NCBI RefSeq assembly: GCF_003853415.1
Contig: NZ_QTPP01000009.1
Location: 165,150-229,149 of the forward strand
DNA from: Burkholderia sp. Bp9142
Lineage (GTDB): Bacteria; Pseudomonadota; Gammaproteobacteria; Burkholderiales; Burkholderiaceae
Direction: 5' to 3'
Length of the DNA: 64,000 nucleotides
Shown here in pieces: positions 56,932 through 64,000 of the stretch. How positions within the stretch are numbered: the first letter of the stretch is position 1; each line of letters begins with the position of its first letter. A program made the translations under genes and the position numbers. Under the pieces are notes generated by a model. That model saw only the letters and a list, made by a program, of their open reading frames with translations, did not search any database and was not told where the DNA came from.

Positions 56932-57612
56932 TCAGGGGCGAAGCTGTTGGACAAGGGTGGCGCGAAACGAATCGATATGGCGTTCGACGGCCGCGCGCGC
57001 GCCGGCGGCGTCGCGCGCGGACAGCCGCTCGAACAGTTCGCGGTGTTCGCGCTGGACGTCGGACAGGTGGTGCGGTTCGGACAGCGTGACGAACCAGAAG
57101 CGCAGCGAGCGTTCGTGCAGCGCGCGCAGGATCTCCGCGAGCACCGTATTGCGCGCCGCCGCGGCGATCGCCTGATGAAGCGCGCGGTCGAGTTCCATCA
57201 TGCCCTCGACGTCGTGCGTGTCGACGCACGACTGCCCGTCGTCGAGCAGCACGGCGATGCGGGCGAGATCGTCGGGCGTCGCGTGGCGGGCGGCGAGTTC
57301 GACGCAGTGCGCTTCGTTGATGCGCCGCACCTCGATCACCGCGACGATGTCGTCGAGCGACAGCGGCTGCACCAGCAGCCCCTTGCGCGGCATCACGGAC
57401 AGCAGCCCTTCGAGCACCAGCCGGTGCACGGCCTGATGGACGGGCGTGCGGCCGATGCCGGTGCGTGCGACGAGGTCGGCTTCGTTGAGCGCGGCGCCGG
57501 GCTTCAGGCGCATCGTGATGATGTCGCGCTGGATCAACGCGTACGCGCGGTCGGCGAGGCTGAGCGTCGATGCGGCGGGCCGGCTTTGCGGCGCGTCTGT
57601 CAGCGCGTTCAT
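56932..57612 (-). CDS. GntR-family transcriptional regulator (FCD/FadR subfamily)
   Basis: A 226-residue regulator. The N-terminal winged helix (about 20-85: AYALIQRDIITMRLKPGAALNEADLVARTGIGRTPVHQAVHRLVLEGLL) is typical of GntR proteins, and the C-terminal all-helical FCD domain (about 95-215: IEVRRINEAHCVELAARHA, ELDRALHQAIAAAARN, EHRELFERLSARDAAGA) binds a small acid ligand. The metal-type residues of FCD are plausible (D, H, H). Same operon as the amidase. Confidence 0.92.
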   Translation of the reverse strand: MNALTDAPQSRPAASTLSLADRAYALIQRDIITMRLKPGAALNEADLVARTGIGRTPVHQAVHRLVLEGLLSVMPRKGLLVQPLSLDDIVAVIEVRRINEAHCVELAARHATPDDLARIAVLLDDGQSCVDTHDVEGMMELDRALHQAIAAAARNTVLAEILRALHERSLRFWFVTLSEPHHLSDVQREHRELFERLSARDAAGARAAVERHIDSFRATLVQQLRP

Positions 57613-57693
57613 GCGGACGGCGGCGCGGTGGCCGGACGGGGCACGATCATGGCGGGGCGATCGGGAAGCGTGGATGATCCGTGGATATTATTG

Positions 57694-57703
57694 TGATATA
57701 TCA
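57694..57703. promoter_or_regulatory. Palindrome TGATATATCA, candidate GntR operator
   Basis: A perfect 10-base palindrome in the divergent region, within an AT-rich island (GATATTATTGTGATATATCA). FCD-type GntR regulators commonly bind short palindromes of this kind and repress their own operon. Confidence 0.42.
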
Positions 57704-57782
57704 GCGATGTCCAGTCAGCTTCCCGATCTCGGGAAGCAGCAGAACAGGGCCGGCGACGCGTTCGGTGCGGGATGCGACAGCT

Positions 57783-57808
57783 TGCAACAATATCGACAGG
57801 ATGTTGCA
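57783..57808. promoter_or_regulatory. Split inverted repeat TGCAACA-N12-TGTTGCA
   Basis: Two perfect 7-base arms 12 bases apart, about 80 bases upstream of the amidotransferase gene. The same arms with a two-base spacer occur at 12594-12609. Confidence 0.35.
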
Positions 57809-57889
57809 GGTTTACCGCGCGATCGTGCGCTGACGCATAATGAATCCTCGTCAATCCAATACGCGCGAGCGACGTACCAGACCATCGTC

Positions 57890-59059
57890 ATGAGCGAAAA
57901 CACGTCTTCCCCGGCCGGTCTGCCCGGCACCTCATCCGCTTCTTCCTATTCCCCCCGTTTCGATCCGGCGAACACGCCCGCCGCGCAGGCTGCCGCTGCG
58001 CAGCACGTCGCTGCGGACGGCGCATCGACGGTCACGGCCGCGTCCGAGCCGGGCGCGCCGGGTGCCGCCGTCGACGGTGTTGCAGCGTCGCCGAAACCCG
58101 GCGCACCGCCGCCCGGCTTCGGCGCGCAGCCCGATTTCGAGACGCCGCGACCGCCGCCCGCGAGCGCGCAGAATGCGCCGCCGGCTTACCTGAAACAAAG
58201 CGACACGCCGTGGTCGGTGTTCGGCCGGATTGTGGCGGCGCGCGCGCGCCGGCTGTTCGACCGCGCCGGCCAGCGGATCACGCAGCGCACGCTGCGCATC
58301 GGCGTGTCGGCGCGGATCTTCCATCCGGAGCCGGGCGCGAAGGGGCTGCGCGGCAAGACGCTGCAATATCTCGAGGAATCGATCGCGCACTGGGTGATGT
58401 CGCGCGACGTGCTCGTGTTCATGATTCCGACCGTCGGTCACCAGGGCATGCTGCACCCGAGCAACATCCGTCTGCGCGATTACGCGAAGCATCTCGACGG
58501 CCTGCTGCTGCAAGGCGGAGCCGACGTGTCGCCGCAAACCTACGCGGCGTCGGATGCGCACCCCGAATGGCCGGGCGACCGCGTGCGCGACATGTACGAG
58601 CTCGAGCTGTTCCACGAGTTCGTCGAGTCCGGCAAGCCGGTGCTCGGCGTGTGCCGCGGCGCCCAGCTGATCAACGTCGCGTTCGGCGGGTCGCTGTACC
58701 AGGACATCGCGACCGACGTGCCGACCGCGAATGCGCACGTGAGCGAGCATTACGACCAGCATCGCCACGCGATCCGCTTCCCCGACTCGTCGACGCTCGC
58801 GAGCATGTTTCCCGGGCGCAGCGAAGCGATCGTCAACTCGATCCACCATCAGGCGATCCGCGATCTCGGCCGCGATCTGAACATCGAGGCCGTGTCGGCC
58901 GGCGACGGGATCATCGAGGGCATCCGCTACCGGCGTGCGCCGTTCGTCGTCGGCGTGCAATGGCACCCGGAGTTTCATCGCGCGGGCGGCTCGGAACTGC
59001 TCGACTGCACGCCGCTGCTCGATGCGTTCCTGCGCGCGGCGCGCGAAACCCGCCTGTAG
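57890..59059 (+). CDS. Class I glutamine amidotransferase-like hydrolase (peptidase C26, PuuD-like)
   Basis: A 389-residue protein. Residues 1-110 are disordered and rich in Pro, Ala, Gly and Ser. The catalytic domain follows: oxyanion region GLLLQGGADVSP, nucleophile C255 in GVCRGAQLINVAFGGSLYQD, and the C-terminal QWHPEFH. This is the gamma-glutamyl-GABA hydrolase / PuuD family. No polyamine genes are adjacent, so the substrate is uncertain. The long N-terminal extension is unusual for PuuD. Confidence 0.85.
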   Translation: MSENTSSPAGLPGTSSASSYSPRFDPANTPAAQAAAAQHVAADGASTVTAASEPGAPGAAVDGVAASPKPGAPPPGFGAQPDFETPRPPPASAQNAPPAYLKQSDTPWSVFGRIVAARARRLFDRAGQRITQRTLRIGVSARIFHPEPGAKGLRGKTLQYLEESIAHWVMSRDVLVFMIPTVGHQGMLHPSNIRLRDYAKHLDGLLLQGGADVSPQTYAASDAHPEWPGDRVRDMYELELFHEFVESGKPVLGVCRGAQLINVAFGGSLYQDIATDVPTANAHVSEHYDQHRHAIRFPDSSTLASMFPGRSEAIVNSIHHQAIRDLGRDLNIEAVSAGDGIIEGIRYRRAPFVVGVQWHPEFHRAGGSELLDCTPLLDAFLRAARETRL

Positions 59060-59128
59060 CCGGCGCTTGCACTGCCGCGCAGGCAGGCCGGCCGCATCCC
59101 GTTAATTTCGAGATGCGGCCGTTTCCTT

Positions 59129-59878
59129 TTGAACGATAATCGCGACTCCCGATTCGTTCGCCGGAGTCTGACGTTGGCCTGCCGATATTTTTCCCTTGCA
59201 CGATGCGCAACCTGGATCGTTGCGATGGCCGCCTGCGCGCATGCGGGCGCCGCGTGGTCCGCCGACGCGAGCGCGCCCGTCGCGGGCACCCGCCCCGCGG
59301 TGACGAGCCTGAGCGGCGATGCCGCGCCCGCGACGTCGGCGTCGGCCGCAACCGCGACGGACGCCGCCGCGCAAGGCAATGTGGCCGAACTCACGCGGAT
59401 GCTGCACGACGGCCGGATCGTCGAGATGCGCACCACCTACAACGGCAGCTACGGCGCGAGCCTGATGTACGATTCGCGCGAGATGACGTATTACGTCGCG
59501 CTGTTCCAGGACAAGCATCTGTGGCGCGTGATCCGGTCGCAGGAGAAGAACCGCGCGGAGATGGTGTACGCGAACTTCGTCCAGCAGACGGCGCAGCTTG
59601 CGGACGTCGAGATCCGTCGCACCGAACTTCAGGCGCAGAAGACGTTCCTCGAACGCGTGATCGGGCTGCAGGCGAATCGCGCGCAGCAACTGCAGGCCGA
59701 TCTGAGCGTCGCGCGCAGCCAGCAGGCCGAGGTGGCGCAGCGGCAGAAGTCGGCGCAGGAGCAGACGCAGGCGCTGCAGGTCGAGAAGCGGGCGGCGCAG
59801 ATGCAGTTGCGCGATCTGCAGGAGCAGGTGCGGCAACTCGAGCGGCAGGCCGAAACGGGGTTGCCCGCGCACAAGTAA
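59129..59878 (+). CDS. DUF2968-family exported coiled-coil protein
   Basis: About 249 residues from a TTG start at 59129 (an ATG near residue 33 would be a poor start within the signal peptide). Signal sequence (WIVAMAACAHAGAAWSA), then an Ala-rich stretch, then a globular part (VAELTRMLHDGRIVEMRTTYNGSYGASLMY) and a long coiled coil to the end (about 150-245, QQLQADLSVARSQQAEVAQRQ...). This layout is that of DUF2968. Function unknown; probably periplasmic. Confidence 0.78.
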   Translation: MNDNRDSRFVRRSLTLACRYFSLARCATWIVAMAACAHAGAAWSADASAPVAGTRPAVTSLSGDAAPATSASAATATDAAAQGNVAELTRMLHDGRIVEMRTTYNGSYGASLMYDSREMTYYVALFQDKHLWRVIRSQEKNRAEMVYANFVQQTAQLADVEIRRTELQAQKTFLERVIGLQANRAQQLQADLSVARSQQAEVAQRQKSAQEQTQALQVEKRAAQMQLRDLQEQVRQLERQAETGLPAHK

Positions 59879-59912
59879 TCTTGTATCGATCCAGCGGGAT
59901 CGAGATGAACGA

Positions 59913-59944
59913 AACCCGGCGAAGCAGGCTTCGCCGGGTTTTTT
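59913..59944 (+). terminator. Intrinsic terminator of the DUF2968 gene
   Basis: A 13-bp stem AACCCGGCGAAGC / GCTTCGCCGGGTT with a minimal loop and a TTTT tail. Confidence 0.9.
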
Positions 59945-60175
59945 ATTGGGTGGGCGTCAGCAGGGGAACGTGCCGGGTGCGTCGATCGGGCGGCGGTGCG
60001 ACGGTTGCGACGAGCGGTTGAAGTGAGCCGCGGGCGCATCCGCCGCCCGTGCAGGGGCGATCGGTCGATCAGAGCGATCGGGTTCTGATCCGCCTGTCGG
60101 GATGATTCGTCCGAGCCGAATGCGGCGACGGCAACCGCGGGCCCGGTCCAAGGCAACTGTCGGCTTCGCGTGGCT

Positions 60176-62014
60176 TCAGGCGTCGCGCAACGCGCACGCG
60201 ACCGTCGCCGCCACGTCGAGCCACTGTCCCGGTGCGGACTGCCGGGCGAGCCTGGCGTGCGGATACCAAGGGCAGTCGTCTCCGGTGAACCAGCGCCAGT
60301 CGGATGCGAACGGCAGCATGATCCACAGCGGCTTGCCGAGCGCGCCCGCGAGGTGCGCGACCGCCGTATCGATCGTGACGACGCCGTCGAGCCGTGCGAT
60401 CAGCGCGGCCGTGTCGGCGAAGTCGTTCAGCCGCCCGTCGAGGCGATGCACGCGCGGATGCGCGTCGACGCGCGCCTGTTCATCGTCGTCGAGCGCCGGC
60501 TGCAGCACGACCCAGTCGATGTCCGGCAGCGCGAGCAGCGGCGCGAGCGCGTCGAACGGCATCGAGCGGTTTTCCTGCGCCTGCCGGCGCCCCGACCACG
60601 CGAGACCGAACTTGCGCTTCGACTGCCCGCCGAGCGAGCCGCGAAAGCGCCGGTGCGCGCTGTCCGGCGCATCGAGGTAACGCTCGCCCGCGACGATGTC
60701 GGCCGGCTGCAGACCGAGCAGGAAAGGCAGGCTCATCAACGTGCACGCGACGTCCGCCGCCGGCGGCTTCGCGGCGCCCTGTGCGACGAGCGTCACGCGC
60801 CAGCGCGTCGCGGCAGGTGCGAGCAGCGCGACGAGTTCCGGCTGCACTTCGAGCACGACGCGCGCGCAGCGCGCGCGGGCCAGCGGCACGAAGCGGACGA
60901 ACTGCAGCGTGTCGCCGAAGCCCTGTTCCGCACGGATCAGCAGCGTGCGCGACGCAATCGGCTCGCCTTGCCAGCGCGGCAGCGTGCCGAGCGGCGTCGC
61001 GCCCGGCGTGTCGTGGCGCGTTTCGTACGCGGGCAGGCCGCGTGTGAAGTCGCCCAGCGTCAGCAGCGTGACGGCGCGGTGCAGTTGCGCGAGTTTCAGG
61101 TCGGGGGCGACGCGCAGCGCCTGGTCGAACGCGCGCAGCGCCATCTCGTGCGCACCGAGTGCGTGATGCGCATTGCCGAGGTTCAGCCACGCGAGACTGA
61201 ACGCCGGATCGAGGCCGACCGCGCGTTCGTAGTAGGGCAGCGCTTCGCGCTGGCGTGCCTGCGCGCACAGCGCGTTTGCGAGCCCGAACAGGGCGAGCGG
61301 GAACGGCGGGTGCAGCGCGAGCGCGGCCTCGAACGCCGCCGCGGCTTCACCGTGACGGCCGAGCGCCTCGAACGTGTTGCCGAGATTGAAATGCGCGGCG
61401 ACGAAACGCGGCTGCGCGGCGATCGCCGCCTGGAAGTGCGCGATCGCGTCGTCGGCCCGGCCCATCGCGTTCAGCGCCATCGCGAGATTGTTGTGCGCGC
61501 CGGCATGTCCGGGACGCAGCTCGAGTGCACGATGGAATGCGGCGAGCGCGTCGTCGTGACGGCCGAGCGCATTCAGCGCGTTGCCGAGGTTGTTGTGGAT
61601 CGACGCGTCGTCGGGCGTGAGCCGAAGTGCGCGGCCGAACGCGTCGACGGCATCCTCGTGGCGCTGCAGCGCCGCATACGCGTTGCCGAGGTTGTAGTGC
61701 GCGAGCGGAAATTCGGGCGCGAGCGTCAGCGCGTTGCGAAACCGGTCGATCGCTTCGTCGAGCCGGCCGAGCGCCTTCAGCGCGTTGCCGAGATTGAGCT
61801 GCAGCGCGGCGTCGCCCGGGCGCAGCTCGACCGCACGCCCGACGAGATCGGCTGCCTCGGCATGCTGGCCCTGCTGATGCCGCAGCACGCCGAACAGATG
61901 CAGCGCGTCGGCGTCGGCGGGATTGGAGGCGAGTGCGGTGCGATAGCCGTGCTCGGCCTCGGCGAGGCGGCCCGCGCGGTGCGCGGCATACGCTCGGTCG
62001 AATGCGGAATCCAT
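60176..62014 (-). CDS. TPR-repeat protein with C-terminal glycosyltransferase-like domain
   Basis: A 612-residue protein. Residues 1-330 are about nine or ten tetratricopeptide repeats (HYNLGNAYAALQRHEDAVDAFGRAL, HNNLGNALNALGRHDDALAAF and so on). Residues 380-605 fit a GT9/heptosyltransferase-like fold: RTLLIRAEQGFGDTLQFVRFVP at its start and DGVVTIDTAVAHLAGALGKPLWIMLP near its end. Similar fusions occur in flagellin or surface glycosylation. A cytoplasmic scaffold-plus-transferase role is inferred. Divergent from a monooxygenase gene. Confidence 0.85.
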   Translation of the reverse strand: MDSAFDRAYAAHRAGRLAEAEHGYRTALASNPADADALHLFGVLRHQQGQHAEAADLVGRAVELRPGDAALQLNLGNALKALGRLDEAIDRFRNALTLAPEFPLAHYNLGNAYAALQRHEDAVDAFGRALRLTPDDASIHNNLGNALNALGRHDDALAAFHRALELRPGHAGAHNNLAMALNAMGRADDAIAHFQAAIAAQPRFVAAHFNLGNTFEALGRHGEAAAAFEAALALHPPFPLALFGLANALCAQARQREALPYYERAVGLDPAFSLAWLNLGNAHHALGAHEMALRAFDQALRVAPDLKLAQLHRAVTLLTLGDFTRGLPAYETRHDTPGATPLGTLPRWQGEPIASRTLLIRAEQGFGDTLQFVRFVPLARARCARVVLEVQPELVALLAPAATRWRVTLVAQGAAKPPAADVACTLMSLPFLLGLQPADIVAGERYLDAPDSAHRRFRGSLGGQSKRKFGLAWSGRRQAQENRSMPFDALAPLLALPDIDWVVLQPALDDDEQARVDAHPRVHRLDGRLNDFADTAALIARLDGVVTIDTAVAHLAGALGKPLWIMLPFASDWRWFTGDDCPWYPHARLARQSAPGQWLDVAATVACALRDA

Positions 62015-62144
62015 GACGCGAAAACTGGCGGAAAGCGCGTATTTTCCCACATTGCGCGCGGGTACCCCGGATCGGCCGGTCAGCATATGGCCCCGTCACG
62101 CAGAGCGGCGTAGACTTGCAGGATCGCGTGTCATCGAGGCTCTC

Positions 62145-63800
62145 ATGGCTGACACACTGCTCGATATCCCGCCCGTGCTGATCGTCGGCGCAGGCCCGAC
62201 CGGCCTTGCCGCTGCGATGAGTCTCGCGCGTGCCCGCGTGCCGGTGCGCATCATCGACCGGCTCACCACGCCCGCACCGTATTCGCGTGCGATCGGCATT
62301 CAGGCGCGCACGCTCGAACTGCTGGAGCAGCATCGCGCGGTCGAACCGTTTCTCGTGCTGGGGCATCGCGCGCATGCGGCCGCGTTGCATGCGGACGGCC
62401 GCGTGATCGCGCGGCTCGATTTCGATCCGCTGCAAACGCGCTATCCGTATCTGCTGTTTCTCGACCAGAGCATCACCGAGCGGCTGCTCGCCGAGCACCT
62501 GGCCGGGCTCGGCGTGACGGTCGAACGCGGCGTCACGCTGACCGCGTGCGACGCCGGCGGTACATCGCTCGACGTGACGATCCGCGGCGCCGACGGTCGT
62601 GAACAATCGTTCGCGCCGTCGTACCTGATCGCCGCCGACGGCGCACATAGCACGGTGCGCCATCTGCTTGGCCTCGGCTTCGCCGGGCAAGCGTTCGAGC
62701 AGACCTTTCTGCTCGCCGATTTCGCGGCGATACCCGACTGGCCGGACGAGGAGATCCACCTGTTCACGACGCCCGACGGCATCGCCGGGCTGTTCCCGAT
62801 GGGCGGCGGCCGCTACCGGCTCGTCGCCGACCGGCCGCCCGAAGGCGACGCATCGCCCGATGCGCCGCCTCCGTCGCTCGCGGAATGCGAGGCGATCGTG
62901 CGCGCCCGCGTCGGTGCGTCGATCGCGCCGAGCGACCTCGCGTGGTCGTCGTATTTCCACCTGCATAGCAGGATGGTCGACCGGCTGCGTCACGGGCGCG
63001 TGTTCTTCGCGGGCGACGCCGCGCACGTTCACAGTCCGGCCGGCGCGCAAGGCATGAACACGGGCATCCAGGAAGCGTTCAATCTCGGCTGGAAGCTCGT
63101 GCGCGTGCTTGGCGCGGGCACGCCGGACCGGCTGCTCGACACGTATCACGCGGAGCGCCATCCGATCGAGCGCGACGTATTGCGGCAGACCGGCCTCGTC
63201 ACGCAGATCGTCGAAGCCGACCATGGCGCGATGAAGCTTCTGCGCGATCATGTCGTGCCGCTGCTGGCGTCGTTCGGGCCGGTGCGCGACGCGGTGCGGC
63301 GCACCGTCAGCGAGCTCGGCGTGCAATACCGGAAAAGCCCGCTCACGCTCGAACGCGTGCTCGACGGCGGGCCGCGCGCGGGCGAGCGTGCGCCCGATGC
63401 ACTCGTGCATGTGGTCGACGGGCCGCTCGGCCGGGCGCCGGGAACCGCGCGGCTATACGATCTGCACGACCCGGCGAGCTTTACGCTGCTGCTGCTCGAG
63501 GAGCCGGCAAGTGTCGACACGGGCGATACGAGCGACGTGCCGCCGATGCCCGCGGATGCGCAGACGCTTGCGCAGGGGCTGGCGCGAATCATGCCGGGCG
63601 CCGTGCGGACGTGGCGTGTCGCCGATGCCGAAAGCGACGGTGCGGAAGGGCTTGCGCAGGCATACGGCCGCTCGAGGCCGTCGTTCTACCTGCTGCGGCC
63701 TGACGGTTACATCGCGGCGCGCGGCCGCACCGCCACTGACGCGACCGCGCTGCTGCGCCACTGCGAAAGCTGGTTCGCGGGCATGTCGGTGCCCGCGTAG
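62145..63800 (+). CDS. FAD-dependent aromatic monooxygenase (PheA/TfdB family)
   Basis: A 551-residue class A flavin hydroxylase. GAGPTGLAAAMSLARARVP at the start, YLIAADGAHSTVRHLLGL in the middle, and GRVFFAGDAAHVHSPAGAQGMNTGIQEAFNLGWKL are the three FAD/NADPH motifs. The C-terminal thioredoxin-like domain (to PDGYIAARG) completes the phenol hydroxylase layout. The substrate is unknown. Second enzyme of this superfamily in the window. Confidence 0.88.
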   Translation: MADTLLDIPPVLIVGAGPTGLAAAMSLARARVPVRIIDRLTTPAPYSRAIGIQARTLELLEQHRAVEPFLVLGHRAHAAALHADGRVIARLDFDPLQTRYPYLLFLDQSITERLLAEHLAGLGVTVERGVTLTACDAGGTSLDVTIRGADGREQSFAPSYLIAADGAHSTVRHLLGLGFAGQAFEQTFLLADFAAIPDWPDEEIHLFTTPDGIAGLFPMGGGRYRLVADRPPEGDASPDAPPPSLAECEAIVRARVGASIAPSDLAWSSYFHLHSRMVDRLRHGRVFFAGDAAHVHSPAGAQGMNTGIQEAFNLGWKLVRVLGAGTPDRLLDTYHAERHPIERDVLRQTGLVTQIVEADHGAMKLLRDHVVPLLASFGPVRDAVRRTVSELGVQYRKSPLTLERVLDGGPRAGERAPDALVHVVDGPLGRAPGTARLYDLHDPASFTLLLLEEPASVDTGDTSDVPPMPADAQTLAQGLARIMPGAVRTWRVADAESDGAEGLAQAYGRSRPSFYLLRPDGYIAARGRTATDATALLRHCESWFAGMSVPA

Positions 63801-63808
63801 CGGGGCGC

Positions 63809-64000
63809 TCAGGCGGGAGCTGCGGCCGGCACGAGCGATGCACGGTGCGCGGCGATCGCGTCGCGCACGATCGGCGCGGCGCGTCGTGCGGCTTCGCTCG
63901 ACGGATCGTCGAGCGAGGCGAGAAGCGCACGCCGCATCCGCGGCTCCCAGAAGCGCCGGATATGCTCGGCGATTCCGGCCAGCGCTTCTTCGCGATCGGG
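63809..64000 (-). CDS. fdsD: Formate dehydrogenase subunit delta, C-terminal fragment
   Basis: Continues beyond the right edge; 63 residues are visible. The sequence ALAGIAEHIRRFWEPRMRRALLASLDD is the core of the FdsD family, the small subunit of NAD+-dependent molybdenum formate dehydrogenase. It is the last gene of the fds operon, whose other genes should lie to the right. Confidence 0.85.
   Translation of the reverse strand, partial: PDREEALAGIAEHIRRFWEPRMRRALLASLDDPSSEAARRAAPIVRDAIAAHRASLVPAAAPA

Larger units (their letters stand above)
57613..57889. other. Divergent region gntR / glutamine amidotransferase gene
   Basis: About 280 bases with the palindrome at 57694-57703 and the split inverted repeat at 57783-57808. 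Otherwise nothing I can name. Confidence 0.5.

Overview
The window is high-GC, densely packed proteobacterial chromosome. The gene content and order (trxB, ftsK-lolA-rarA-serS, minCDE, rdgB-rph / yicC-gmk-rpoZ-relA/spoT, greB, fbp, pepN, a fds-type formate dehydrogenase delta subunit) and the OmpC-type porin point to chromosome 1 of a Burkholderia species, most likely of the cepacia complex. This is inferred from gene families and arrangement; no database was searched. I see no insertion sequence, prophage, CRISPR array or replication origin. Most of the region is core genome, with a few accessory-looking patches.

Layout. 1-1117 (minus): a fragment of a type VI secretion (T6SS) associated locus: a PAAR-domain protein, a small and possibly truncated CEDF-motif protein, and the start of a membrane protein. 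1285-3773 (minus): TRIC-type channel, Smr-domain protein, thioredoxin reductase. 4183-10774: ftsK, lolA, rarA, a convergent DUF2164 gene, serS, tRNA-Ser(CGA). 11101-13443: AlkB-type alkane hydroxylase (minus) and a GNAT acetyltransferase. 13610-16203: minCDE, a W-rich secreted protein and a 36-residue lipoprotein. 16205-22598: ClC channel, heptosyltransferase, MHS transporter, small envelope proteins, tRNA-Ser(TGA). 22641-30954: hemW, rdgB-rph, then divergently yicC-gmk-rpoZ-relA/spoT, three tandem tRNA-Arg(ACG) genes, greB. 31062-35481: porin, a candidate small RNA, a cold-shock gene with a long leader, a DnaQ/GIY-YIG fusion nuclease, a secreted chorismate mutase. 35573-40647: a probable copper-linked uptake operon (DUF2946 leader gene, TonB-dependent receptor, BNR-like periplasmic protein, CxxC thioredoxin-like protein). 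40735-44453: GlsB-like protein, flavin monooxygenase with DUF2783 partner and LuxR-type regulator, tRNA-Thr(CGT). 44661-50178: fbp, pepN, DUF4136 lipoprotein, and a TMEM165/GDT1-type transporter behind a yybP-ykoY manganese riboswitch. 50490-54279: purine salvage/catabolism genes guaD, add-like and xdhC without xdhAB beside them. 54886-64000: dsbB, amidase plus GntR regulator, C26-type glutamine amidotransferase, DUF2968, a TPR-glycosyltransferase fusion, a second flavin monooxygenase, and the end of fdsD.

Functional themes. Cell division and chromosome segregation (ftsK, minCDE), envelope biogenesis (lolA, waaC-like, porin, dsbB), nucleotide pool control and stringent response (rdgB, rph, gmk, relA/spoT, rpoZ, guaD, add, xdhC), and metal handling. 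The two points I rate highest are the DUF2946-TonB receptor cluster, whose intercistronic region has two strong hairpins and resembles the CruR/BfrG copper arrangement described in Bordetella, and an intergenic small RNA candidate at 32600-32684 with a -10 box, internal hairpins and an intrinsic terminator.
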